From Cyrtodaria siliqua (taxonomy: Eukaryota > Mollusca > Bivalvia > Adapedonta > Hiatellidae), in NCBI GenBank assembly GCA_037043455.1, contig JAWPHD010007158.1, positions 62,001 to 126,000 on the forward strand: 64,000 nt of DNA. Direction: 5' to 3'. The notes below the pieces were generated by a model, which saw nothing but the letters and a program-made list of their open reading frames with translations, had not been told where the DNA came from and did no database searches. This document shows, in pieces, positions 53,931 through 64,000 of this stretch. Both the position numbers and the translations under genes were made by a program. Numbering within the stretch: position 1 is the first letter of the stretch; each line of letters begins with the position of its first letter.

Positions 53931-54432
53931 TGATTGAATGGACTTGTTTTGTTAAATCGTGAGACAAGAGACATTGTCTTAAATAAGTTATATGTTTTGA
54001 TGGGTTTGACCGCCCATAAGATCCTGTGTTAAGATAGATGGCAACTTGACAGATTTCTTTCAAAGTAATATTTGTGTTCGTCAGAAAGGAAACCTATCAC
54101 CTGTAAATGAGTTCATAACTTATTAGATGGTTCGAATGTTCATCTATAATTAAACGATTCGTGTTTTCATCAAACGGTTTATACACATATTGAACGGCCT
54201 GAAAACGTACATTAAATGGTTTAATAAGACGTTAAATTAACAGACACAAGTGATTGAATGGACTGTTGTTTTGTTAAATCGTGAGACAAGATACATCGTC
54301 ATAAATAAGTTACATGTTTTGATGAGTTTGGCCGCCCATAAGATCTTGTTTTAAGGTAGATGGCAACTTGACAGATTTCTTTCAAAGTAATAGTGTGTGT
54401 TCGTCAGGGGGGAAGCCTATCACCTGTACTTT
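53931..54432. repeat. 185-bp direct repeat pair, 316 bp apart
   Basis: ACAAGTGATTGAATGGACT, TGTTAAATCGTGAGACAAGA, GGCAACTTGACAGATTTCTT and CCTATCACCTGTA occur in order at 53934-54105 and 54245-54428. The copies have diverged slightly. Confidence 0.8.
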
Positions 54433-54681
54433 TTTTTGCAGTTTTTGAATTACTTGTCTGCATTTATTTCTAACTACTTTGATGGATTGAGTTATATACT
54501 AAAGGAAAAAGGAAACGTACCATAGACAATTGACCTACGCTCAAAATGTGTAATATGTTATATTTAAACGTTTAGTACAGCATACTGATTGAACATTTTA
54601 TGTAAAAAGGGTTTGGAATCATTTAGAAAGACATCAACGCTTTCATTTACTTCCGTTTAAAAGTTTTCTTCACAACTTTTC

Positions 54682-54742
54682 TGTCTGTCTGTATATCTGT
54701 CTGCCTGCCTGCCTGCCTGCCTGCATGCCTGCCTGCCTGCTC
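54682..54742. repeat. CTGT/CTGC tetranucleotide microsatellite
   Basis: A (CTGT)n run changes into (CTGC)n, with one GCAT interruption. Confidence 0.92.
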
Positions 54743-54799
54743 TATCCGCACTCACAAATGTTCAATGTTCAGTACAATTCTGGATAGATCTTTTCTCTT

Positions 54800-55040
54800 G
54801 TTTTTGACTATATTGTTTCCTTTTGATGGTGTATACTTTTATTTACACTGTCTTGCTAATGTTGACGCTGAATACAGGATAATGCTGAGGTTGTATACAC
54901 ATAAAATGGATTAATCCAGTAGACCTTACTGCCTACTGACCGTTCAAAGTCGTTAACATTGTTTTCACCACTATCTGTGTTGTGTATTGTCCTATTAACT
55001 GAATTTTAAATCCGCTCATTTAAAGGAAATAAAGACATGT
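54800..55040 (+). mobile_element. LINE-type 3' end fragment
   Basis: ATTTACACTGTCTTGCTAAT, GAGGTTGTATACACATAAA, CCTACTGACCGTTCAAAGTC and TGTATTGTCCTATTAACTG parallel 5840-6015. It ends near AAGGAAATAAAGACATG, which could be the 3' tail. Confidence 0.55.
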
Positions 55041-55360
55041 ATTGCATACGCATTTATTACCTCCGTTTGACCGTATTCGCCCATATTGACGTGTAGTTAA
55101 GTAAGTAATATTGGTTTTGTAACGTATACGCGTTCGTGATTGGTGCAATGTTCTGTTCATGTCAAGGAAAGTATGTCATGTGATGTTAACATTGTTGATT
55201 TCATTGTGACAAATTCCACGATGTAATAACAATATGTTTGTTTCAAATAATAAAAAATGGTGACAATTAAATGGTACAACCAATTTTATTGTTCTAATTT
55301 AAAAGTGGGTGTGCAATACAAAGGTTATTAGATTTATAGTGGAATATATGTATTAGCTTA
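55041..55360. other. No gene recognised
   Basis: AT-rich sequence without noted structure. Confidence 0.35.
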
Positions 55361-55594
55361 GTGTTTGCCCTACTTTTTCCCCCGCGCTTCTACGAAACCA
55401 CTCCTCTTAACACGTTCGCGCTTCTACTAAATCCGCCTCCTTGTGTCCAAACAAGCGCGTGCCATTTAGTAAGCGATTACTTAATGATTAAATGGTTAAA
55501 ATTCGTGATCGTTAGAAATTTACATGAATAAGTTCGCCATTATTTTAAAATTCCTCACCGTCTGATTGGAGGAAAAAGTAGGGCAAACACTAAG
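55361..55594. mobile_element. MITE with GCTTAGTGTTTGCCCTAC ends (reference copy)
   Basis: The ends CTTAGTGTTTGCCCTACTTT and the complement at 55571-55594 match perfectly for 24 bp. The interior has ACACGTTCGCGCTTCTACTA, CAAACAAGCGCGTGCCATTT and AGTAAGCGATTACTTAATG. Two inverted copies flank the foldback at 25502-26172. The first 20 bp also resemble the ends of 38690-38840. No coding capacity. Confidence 0.85.
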
Positions 55595-55917
55595 CATGAG
55601 TTCTTTCGCGCATCAGTATCGCGCTCCTGAAGTCGCGCAATATTAATACGCGAAAAAACTCCTGCATTTATCCCAATTCAAAACTAATAACCGTAAATAT
55701 TCAAACAAGCTTCATTACTCAACGTTCCGAAAGTGGTTAAATAATTTTCACAATTGGATGATAAACAAAACAGATATGACCATTTAACGGCGAATATTTT
55801 AGATGCTAGAAAGAAGAATTTATCAACTAAGCATTTTTCACTCAATCAAATCGAGACTGCAATATTATATATTTTTTTTATATTCATCGTGTTCGGCGAT
55901 TTCCAAATGTTCTCCTT
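55595..55917. other. Fragment related to the TTAAAGGGA MITE, otherwise plain
   Basis: TTGGATGATAAACAAAACAG with ATATGACCATTTA (55754-55786) resembles TCGGATGATAAACAAAGAAG at 14432. No termini are present. Confidence 0.4.
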
Positions 55918-55951
<34 letters not shown>

Positions 55952-56050
55952 TTCGAAGGTTTATAGTCCCCACCAACAAACTCGATAAGCCGTTGAGGTA
56001 TCTGAAAGAGATGGGTAGAATAGAGTCTGGACTTGAAATGTAATTTTGAA
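55918..56050 (-). mobile_element. Retroelement 3' end with CA tail, minus strand
   Basis: A (TG)n run of about 30 bp precedes ATTCGAAGGTTTATAGTCCC. In sense this is GGGACTATAAACCTTCGAAT followed by (CA)n, matching the 3' ends at 23920-23955 and 51505-51540. The 5' extent is not clear. Confidence 0.6.
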
Positions 56051-56279
56051 TTTTGAAAGTGACTTAGGCCTTGCCAACAGGCCTATTTAAAATGCCTAAA
56101 TATATGCCAACAACAGAGTCATCATCAGCGGTTAATTCAACCTAATTTCTTGTGTTGACTCTTTTCGGTCCGAATTCTCATTTCATACTCTTTTTATGTG
56201 CATTTATATTGACTTTCTAAAAAGCATTTTAACACGTTAACATGGATAAACTTTGGAAGCGCTTACACTATAGCGATGT

Positions 56280-56365
56280 TTCATGTTGACAGTGGCGCCA
56301 ATGGAGGCTCAAACATGTCATCTCTGGATTCAGAGTCGACCATTCTATCCGCTGGGCCCCGTAAG
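56280..56365 (-). mobile_element. Degraded tRNA-headed SINE
   Basis: In sense: TTACGGGGCCCAGCGGATAG (box A), CGACTCTGAATCCAGAGATG and a weak box B (TTTGAGCC). Confidence 0.45.
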
Positions 56366-58170
56366 CCATTCGTAAACAGTATAGGCTAAACATCCAGATT
56401 TCGTTGGTCAAGAAAAACATTCGTTACACCGGAGACCAGATTGATTCAATGACAGACTGCCATACATCTACATAAACATGTTAACGTTGAACTATAAACT
56501 GTGATCATAACTAAACTAACTGACGTTTCGTACTTAAAAGAGCGCATTGGCCAACAGAGTTGATAGTATATTAAACTCGACCTTTGGTGTTGGACGTAAT
56601 CGCGAGATTCTGTATTGAATAATTTAGCCGTACGGGACGCATTTTTCTGAAAAGCTCGAGATCTCATTCGACCTGTTTTTTTAATTTCGGTAGAAAGCTC
56701 ACAAACCAATATGTTGTTACCGTTCCGGAATGGTCAGTGGTAACAATGCATTTTGACATTTTATACAGAACACTTGTGTGTTATTTAAAAGAAAAAAATG
56801 AGAATTAACATTAGACACAATTGAATTACCTACACTGTAAAACAAAATCAAAAACAAATATAGACCATTAGGCCCGGGCCTAAAAGTAGCAACGCCGCTG
56901 TAATAGTAATCCTTTTTTTAGTGACTAAATAGCCATCATGTCTGTGAGATAATCGTGTAAATAGATCTTAAATAAAGCAATTCAAAAGCCATACTCTGAC
57001 TAAAAATACCAGATTTGACAATAATGGTGTATACTTTGTATATACGCATCAAAAAATGTGAGTGATATGACATTCGTCTATACCTTGATGTATGCACAGG
57101 TGCCCTCAGTGAGAGAAACTTACTGATACGATTAGACAGTTTAAGCACAATATATATAAAGGTTAACTGGCGACCAAGAGGCATACAACTAGGTTATCGC
57201 ACGTGTTAATACCTTTACGGCGTTAATGTCCGTAATAAGTGTACAAGTAAAACTATTATATTTAATATAATATGCAAGAACACCATTTAATTATTAGGTT
57301 AAGTAATTCACTTCTATGTGCAATGGAGGCATTGAAATGAGGCCTACATTTTTATGTCATCCATCCATAAATACAATATTTTGGAGTTGATCATGTCAAA
57401 GACATGTCGCAGTCAAATCCAAGCATTTTAAATGTTTAATATTAATGTTGCTATATGTTCGGATGATCAGAGGTTCTGTATGAGTCTATAATCTATGTAA
57501 CCATGTATAAACATTAATTTTATGGTGCATGCCTTATAAATTGATGGATTGTACAAACTGCCTTCCTACATTTGAACGGTGTATAATCTTGATTGATGTG
57601 GGTGGTACACTGTAGTCGATTTGTGTTTTGTTTCATAAAAAATAAAATGAAATATATTGGCACATTATTGCCGCTACATGTTTTACTTTTTGCAATGGGA
57701 AAGTCAATCCTAAGTTATATTTATATATTTATATAACATAAAAAGTAATGTCATTTTATCAAACAAGACGAGTGAAAACATATTTTAATACTGACCGTTT
57801 TCTTTTACCGCCTTTTGTCGAGTTAATATGTATATACAACAATTTTATTGTTTATTAAAGTGTCACATATAAAATTACATATATACATACATCACAGTAC
57901 AATTTAAATGTTTTTATATCCAGCCGTATACACGACTACTGAGAAACTGAGACAACATTATGTACACATAATTTTCACTTTTAAAATGATCATACATCAA
58001 TTAAGTATAAAATATATAATAACAATTAATAAGACTAAGTAACTATAGAAAATATAATAAAAAAAAGATAAATAAATAAAAAATAATACAAGATATGAAA
58101 GTGTTCTTTTGAAGAAGATTATTGTTATAATCTCTATCACAAGTTTCACGAATATAACTGAAGATATCGG
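56366..58170. other. Long stretch without recognised genes
   Basis: An 87-codon minus frame (56446-56709; STEIKKTGRMRSRAFQKNAS) shows no domain I recognise and no splice context. 57600-58170 is AT-rich and may be 3'-UTR of the LINE remnant that ends at 58172. Confidence 0.35.
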
Positions 58171-58171
58171 T

Positions 58172-58540
58172 TTATATATGTGTATGTTTTCTTCTGCGTA
58201 GCATCTGAAGAAGACAATTGGCTATACCAAATTGCAAGGAATCTGCGTTCATTAAAAACAATAATTTTTCAATGTGGTTAAAATCTAAAAACAATTGGTC
58301 TAAGTTATATGCAGAATTAAAAAGATGAAAACTTATGTCGCTATAAAAATCACATTCAATTAAAAAGTGAGTTTCATCTTCAACAGACATTGTATTACAG
58401 TATTGACAAATTCGGTCATTTAAAGGAGTTTTTGGTTTGGTATAACGGCCAGTTTCTATGGCTAATGGGAGATTACATGATCTAAACTTTGATAAAACGC
58501 GACGTTGGTCTCTACTCATATTTACCATAATATAAGATTC
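58172..58540 (-). pseudogene. LINE C-terminal fragment with CCHC-like motif
   Basis: A 118-codon minus frame reads SRDQRRVLSKFRSCNLPLAI, ETGRYTKPKTPLNDRICQYC, NTMSVEDETHFLIECDFYSD, with Cys-x2-Cys...His-x4-Cys. It matches the pattern in 30893-31420 (LPLxIETGRY, RxCxxC, ExHxLxEC), the C-terminal block of non-LTR retrotransposon polymerases. The upstream polymerase domain is missing, so this is a 5'-truncated copy. It is the longest intact LINE frame in the window. Confidence 0.78.
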
Positions 58541-58710
58541 AACATTAAGTTCCTTTTATATAATTATGTATATGTATATGCTATCGTATTTTCAAATATA
58601 TTTTGTTTGTCACAATGCTAGATGAAATTTACTATTATCATCTTCCTTCCGTTTTCTTGTATTTTTTGTTTGTTTTGCTATCTTCAATCCCAGTATTAAC
58701 TATTAGTTAC

Positions 58711-59115
58711 ATTGAATTGAATTGAATTGAATTGGCGTTTTAAGGCGCACCGACACATGAAACGTTTATATGGCGCCTAACAGGCATGAACATGCCAGGT
58801 TCATCTTCCATGTACATCGAGATAAAATATGGAAAATGGGCCTAGAACTTTCTCACCCTGAACTGCAGAGCTGCTGCAAATTCTATCTAGAAACTCCATT
58901 TACGCTGGAGCCACGTTATTGTTTTTCTGCCACTGCTCTTTTGATGCGAGCGAGATGGCACCTGAAACAATGCAGGGATCATGATGAAGACCTTTAATGA
59001 ACATGAACAAAAAATGATAAAATGAACATGAATTTGGGGGGGATTCTACTCCTCTGCCTACCCCTCCAAAGGGATCTGCAGTGGCCCTATTATTTTCCCC
59101 GTGACCAAACGGGAG
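58711..59115 (-). mobile_element. Family B retroposon, minus strand
   Basis: Starts (as plus) with TTGAATTGAATTGAATTGAA and GGCGTTTTAAGGCGCACCGA, then ATATGGCGCCTAACAGGCAT, GGGCCTAGAACTTTCTCACC, CACTGCTCTTTTGATGCGAG, ATTCTACTCCTCTGCCTACC and TTCCCCGTGACCAAACGGGA. In sense it therefore ends GCCTTAAAACGCCAATTCAA plus repeat. It is the most complete copy of the family. Confidence 0.8.
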
Positions 59116-59459
59116 TTACAAAAGCTCATATTAAAATCATTACATTTTGTAATAACCAATATATATATATATATATATTTCATATATTTATTATGAGTTT
59201 CCGTTATGATTTTCTCTCCGTTTATTTATTCTTTTTTCACTTTTCAAAATTCTCTCTCTGACAATACAAAATGCTAATATGCAACACTTACGCTACACAT
59301 GTTTCAAAGAGTTTAAACTAATTATCAAACCATTATATCTAAACTGTATTACAATTCAAAATGTTTATGTTATGTTTAATATAAATGTATCGTTTCTATA
59401 CTGAGGGAAAAAAGTTTAGCAAGTTTTTTAGATGAAATAATACTGTATACAAGATATAC

Positions 59460-60060
59460 TGACATTTTGGGACTTTACGGGCTTGACCCCTACGTCTTGA
59501 TCTTTTTCAAAATCATTTACGCGAATCGCCTCAATGCATTTGCGGTCAGGGTAATGAAGATGCAAATCATTTCTTCTTTGAATGTATGCAATTTAATGTT
59601 GAGAGGCTCGAACTCTTCCAGTCAACACGTTCGTTTCATCCTTGAAGCTCAAATACATTATTGTTGGAAAGGTTAGATCTTACAACGCAAGAAAATGGTT
59701 TGATTTTTAATTCTGTTCAAAACTTTATTAGAGATAGTCATCGATTTACTTAGGTTTGCCATTACATTTTTTTTCTGTCTAATCAACCCGAGCAATGTCA
59801 CATGTGTTGCATTATTTTTTCTTCCACTTCTACTTTTTCTTTATTTTTTTATTTCTATTTTCTTATCATCTTAACATGTTCTACTACATATCATGTTGTA
59901 GTTAATCCAGTTTATTGATACGTGTTAATAGCAATTGCCATTCATTGTATTTGTTAAAACTCCATTGTAGGGAAGGGCCGTAACTAATGTGGGTAGCACT
60001 TGTGGCCCGACCCGATTGCATTGTACTTGTACATATATGGCAATAAAATATGTTTAAATC
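59460..60060 (+). pseudogene. Decayed LINE C-terminus and 3' UTR
   Basis: Pieces read NRLNAF, then CGQGNEDANHFFFECMQFNV, ERLELFQSTRSFHP and NSVQNFIRDSHRFT before a stop, in two frames. This is a second type of post-polymerase Cys/His block, unlike those at 30893 and 58172. The 3' UTR contains AGGGAAGGGCCGTAACTAAT and ends GGCAATAAAATATGTTTAAA. Confidence 0.7.
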
Positions 60061-61374
60061 AAAACCCCTACGTTCGTCATTAAGATGTTCGACTGGTATT
60101 GATGTGTGTTTAATAACATATTGTGTCTATGGCAGTAGTTTCTTGATTTTACAACCAAAACTGTATTATTTCCAGTGCAATATATGTACCTTGATACGGG
60201 AGGGTCTTACAGAGGCATTGTCTGTCGTCCAATCCCATTCATTACTTGTATAAAATAAAACTTACTTTATGCGGGCCTTTTGATTTAACTGTCACAATAG
60301 TCATCCATTAAAACTAGACGGTATTTTTGGACTCCCCGGCTGTAGACAGAAATAACGGTCGGCAGACAGTTAACGGATGTGTTTCAAATGAGATTTCATT
60401 TTTCAAAAGCCGTATTTGCCAAACTCACATTAAGCAGAGTTCTACAAACAAATCATTAGATCGAATGTGTTTATGGCGCTTTATTTTCGCCTCTTATCCG
60501 CCAGAAAATTAGATCATTAACATGGGAAAAGATAACTTCGCGAACAAACAGCTTTTGAAATGAATTCTGTCAGGTATCCACCCGGTGACACATATTTCAT
60601 TGTTGAAATATGAGAAATTAATGCTATATTAACGGTGATTCGTATAGAATTTTGATCATTATTTACTTACGCATAATGTCTTTTGTCGAAGCAGAAAATG
60701 GATTGTTCAAATGCGCATTATTATTTTCATATATCAAAATTCAAATTGATGTTCAGCCATTATTGATAATGAAAGATGGCTAATGGGTTTAGGGTCTCGA
60801 AGAATACCCAAGAGTTCCTGTTATAATATGTATTTGCTATGCACTTGAATTACTTTAGAAGTGAACACGTTATGGGATGTACTATTATTTTTTATTCGTC
60901 TAGTTAATTGAATTTCAGACCAACTGGGATGTATATGCATTAGAGAGAAAAAAAAGTTTCGTGTTTTGCAATAGACCAAATTACTGAACTAAGCTACTTT
61001 TGAGTAAAAACAGACAAGACATCTTAAAAGCCGAGTAACTAAAACACAATAATTAGAAATAATGATATTGCATATGTAACAGCACGTGTTTATTTATTTG
61101 GAGTGTTTTCAGAATTAAGCCATGACAAGCAAGGATAGTAAAGCTAAAAGTGGAGGGTACGTATTTTTTTGTATTTTTCCTTCAGTTGGTGTCTAGTACA
61201 GTATACAATACATTTTTTTGGAAAATCAAATCAGAATTTATTCACTAATTATGAATACATTTAAAAATTAAAAATTAAATAAGAAAATTAACGCCGGGGT
61301 ATGTACATGTGGATGGTATAAGAATTTCGTAGACATCAGAAACAATACATGTATACGTATTTGCATGTGAGTAA
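60061..61374. other. No gene recognised
   Basis: Short frames only. There is a plausible but unsupported leader-like stretch near 61120 (GCCATGACAAGCAAGGATAG then AAGTGGAGGGTACG), which could be a tiny exon with a GTACG donor. No partner exon is visible. Confidence 0.35.
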
Positions 61375-61380
61375 TATCTT

Positions 61381-62826
61381 AAAGGTTCCCGGATAGCAAA
61401 CATGCATGCATGTAGTATCTTTAAAGTTCCCGGATAGCAAACATTCATGCATGTAGTATCTTTAAAGTTTCCGGATAGCAAACATGCATGCATGTAGTAT
61501 CTTTAAAGTGTCCGGATAGCAAACATGCATGCATGTAGTATCTTTAAAGTTTCCGTATAGCAAACATGCATGCATGTAGTATCTTTAAAGTTTCCGTATA
61601 GCAAACATGCATGCATGTAGTATCTTTAAAGTTTCCGGATAGCAAACATGCATGCATGTAGTATCTTTAAAGTTTCCGGATAGCAAACATGCATGCATGT
61701 AATATCTTTAAAGTTCCCGGATAGCAAACATGTAGTTTCTTTAAAGTTCCCGAATAGCAAACATTCATGCATGTAGTATCTTTAAAGTTTCCGGATAGCA
61801 AACATGCATGCATGTAGTATCTTTAAAGTTTCCGGATAGCAAACATGCATGTAGTATCTTTAAAGTTTCCGGATAGCAAACATGCATGCATGTAGTATCT
61901 TTAAAGTTTCCGGATAGCAAACATGCATGCATGTAATATCTTTAAAGTTCCCGGATAGCAAACATGTAGTATCTTTAAAGTTCCCGGATAGCAAACATTC
62001 ATGCATGTAGTATCTTTAAAGTTCCCGGATAGCAAACATGCATGCATGTAGTATCTTTAAAGTGTCCGGATAGCAAACATGCATGCATGTAGTATCTTTA
62101 AAGTTTCCGTATAGCAAACATGCATGCATGTAGTATCTTTAAAGTTTCCGTATAGCAAACATGCATGCATGTAGTATCTTTAAAGTTTCCGGATAGCAAA
62201 CATGCATGCATGTAGTATCTTTAAAGTTTCCGGATAGCAAACATGCATGCATGTAATATCTTTAAAGTTCCCGGATAGCAAACATGTAGTATCTTTAAAG
62301 TTCCCGAATAGCAAACATTCATGCATGTAGTATCTTTAAAGTTTCCGGATAGCAAACATGCATGCATGTAGTATCTTTAAAGTTTCCGGATAGCAAACAT
62401 GCATGTAGTATCTTTAAAGTTTCCGGATAGCAAACATGCATGCATGTAGTATCTTTAAAGTTTCCGGATAGCAAACATGCATGCATGTAATATCTTTAAA
62501 GTTCCCGGATAGCAAACATGTAGTATCTTTAAAGTTCCCGAATAGCAAACATTCATGCATGTAGTATCTTTAAAGTTTCCGGATAGCAAACATGCATGCA
62601 TGTAGTATCTTTAAAGTGTCCGGATAGCAAACATGCATGTAGTATCTTTAAAGTTTCCGGATAGCAAACATGCATGCATGTAGTATCTTTAAAGTTTCCG
62701 GATAGCAAACATGCATGCATGTAATATCTTTAAAGTTCCCGGATAGCAAACATGTAGTATCTTTAAAGTTCCCGAATAGCAAACATTCATGCATGTAGTA
62801 TCTTTAAAGTTCCCGGATAGCAAACA
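61381..62826. repeat. 41-bp satellite, about 36 units, with 234-bp higher order
   Basis: Units read CATGCATGCATGTAGTATCT, TTAAAGTTTCCGGATAGCAA, A (41 bp), with 37- and 33-bp variants that lose one or two CATG steps. The mark GTAATATC occurs at 61699, 61933, 62253, 62487 and 62721, giving 234-bp spacings with one of 320, so blocks of about six monomers were amplified together. Alternating CATGCATG gives each unit a small palindrome. Confidence 0.94.
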
Positions 62827-62828
62827 AA

Positions 62829-63342
62829 GTGATAGAATTTAAAATCTAATTGAATCAAAGAATTTGGGTATGCTCTTTATTTCATGCATTTTATATCCTT
62901 GATTACACTTTGACATATGGGTTCTTATACAGGTGAGTGGCCAAATCATCTGATGTCCAAAAACATGTCAAAAACATATAAGTATACTATTTGTGACATG
63001 AACAAGATTTAAATGTACTAGCAGTGAGTGGCATTGGCACGCGCCATAGTCGCATACAATTACAAATGGCCTATCGACATTGATCTATTGTGCGCCCCAC
63101 GGTCCATCAATGTAATTTGTTAATCAACCTGTTACCCGCCGTCGATAATTTGTCAAGTGTCTTGACAGACGTAAAGCGTAAATATATATGAATGTAAATA
63201 CTAGATGTACTACAATATAGCAAATTAATATGAATAACAATGCATATTAAGGAAATACGATAAAAAGAAACATGTTGCATTTTTTTTAGATGAATCATAT
63301 ATTATATTTTGTCTGAGAAATAGTGTTTGATTTATGTATCTA
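62829..63342. other. No gene recognised
   Basis: AT-rich DNA, short frames only. Confidence 0.35.
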
Positions 63343-63453
63343 GCACATGTTTAGGCCATATATGACGGTAGATTTGTTTGTGGTAGAGGCAGACCACCAC
63401 ATTTTTCCTGAATAGAACCAGTACTGTATACCTCCCGCCATCCGTAAGAATCG
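63343..63453 (-). mobile_element. Family C SINE, 5' truncated, minus strand
   Basis: GGTAGAGGCAGACCACCACA, CTGAATAGAACCAGTACTGT and CCGCCATCCGTAAGAATCG are family C body blocks. The tRNA head is absent and the copy stops at AATCG. Confidence 0.75.
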
Positions 63454-63702
63454 GATCTACTAGTCTCTCTGGTGTGTGGCTAAAACTCTTAATGTGTTGA
63501 AGAAGGCTTACTACTGAATTCATGTTTAACGGCTCATCATCTAACCATACTGCACGGTATGAATAATTTAACATAAACATACATAAACGGTGAGGTAAAG
63601 CACACATAATAAAACCTCTTTCAAGCTGATGCATATCAACAGTATTCATCAGCATTAAAGGTCTCGCTACAAAGTGCAATTTTGGCCAATATGACTAAAG
63701 TT
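63454..63702 (-). pseudogene. Coding-like fragment cut by a SINE, family unknown
   Basis: A minus-strand frame opens after an in-frame TAG at about 63700 and reads LHFVARPLMLMNTVDMHQLE, RGFIMCALPHRLCMFMLNYS, YRAVWLDDEPLNMNSVVSLL, QHIKSFSHTPERLVDP before running into the SINE at 63453. Composition is protein-like and free of repeats. It may be an exon (weak acceptor AAACTTTAG) or a piece of a dead gene whose 3' part was displaced by the SINE. No domain is recognised. Confidence 0.3.
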
Positions 63703-64000
63703 TACCGGGCCATTTCGAACCTCCAGTTTCCAAGCTAAATTCATTTTTTTATGAAACACACTCATTTACTCACACAACTATGTACCAAATATGGTACGTT
63801 GACAGCTTGTTTTTTTTTTATTTGAGTGGTGGCATCCATTGCACTATTTTGGGCTTTCACTCCAGAGTTATGTACCAGAATTCCTACACTTCTTCAACAC
63901 CCATCAACTGTCATATTTTGGTGCCAGTGTCGTCTAATAGCTGAACATCCAACCCTCAGACTGTGTTCATCTCACCTGCAACAGCAATACATATATTTGT
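63703..64000. other. No gene recognised at the right edge
   Basis: Plain sequence with a poly-T at about 63812. The window ends here. Confidence 0.3.

Noticed and set aside
61381..62826. CRISPR-like regular array
   Set aside because: The units are directly adjacent tandem copies with no unique spacers, in a eukaryotic setting.

Overview
The window looks like non-coding-rich nuclear DNA from an animal, most likely a bivalve or other mollusc. It is AT-rich, has almost no long open frames, uses GT-AG introns, and is packed with tRNA-headed SINEs, MITEs, decayed non-LTR retrotransposon (LINE) ends and minisatellites. There is no operon structure, Shine-Dalgarno pattern or prokaryotic gene density. 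The mollusc assignment is an inference from repeat style, not a proof.

Only one gene can be built with confidence. It is on the + strand: a TATA box at 29517, an untranslated first exon ending at a GTATGG donor (29615), a second exon holding the start codon and a complete signal peptide (32640-32713), a 12.4-kb phase-1 intron, and a last exon (45129-45295) encoding a Gly/Ala-rich then Met/Asn/Phe/Asp-rich tail, with an AATAAA signal at 45971. The predicted product is a 77-residue secreted peptide with no cysteine in its mature part. Its family and function are not recognised. A matrix-type role is only a guess.

Layout. 1-11.5 kb: a 145-bp tandem repeat hit by a SINE with a clear target duplication, a possible orphan promoter (2.7 kb), a mariner-like MITE with perfect 36-bp ends (6.1-6.6 kb), an elaborate foldback (7.0-7.3 kb), a compound tetranucleotide tract (10.0-10.5 kb) and a 47-bp minisatellite (10.8-11.5 kb). 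11.5-27 kb: two MITEs ending in TTAAAGGGA, LINE remnants, a MITE sitting in a SINE, a 20-bp satellite split by a MITE, and a palindrome made of two inverted MITEs around a foldback (25.5-26.2 kb). 27.9-29.1 kb: a 54-bp satellite with a 270-bp higher-order repeat just upstream of the gene. 29.5-46 kb: the gene, whose introns hold SINEs, a 31-bp satellite, a long inverted repeat and MITEs. 46.3-46.7 kb: a 24-bp satellite just after the gene. 48-64 kb: SINE-in-SINE and MITE-in-SINE nests, a 740-bp retroposed insert with a 17-bp target duplication, more LINE ends, and a 41-bp satellite with a 234-bp higher-order repeat (61.4-62.8 kb).

Several SINE-like families with unrelated bodies share a 3' end of the type TAAAACxCCA followed by a short simple repeat, which suggests mobilisation by one LINE machinery. 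Two short minus-strand frames (26.8-27.0 kb and 63.45-63.70 kb) look coding-like but cannot be assigned. For the longer stretches where nothing is recognised, the feature list says so.
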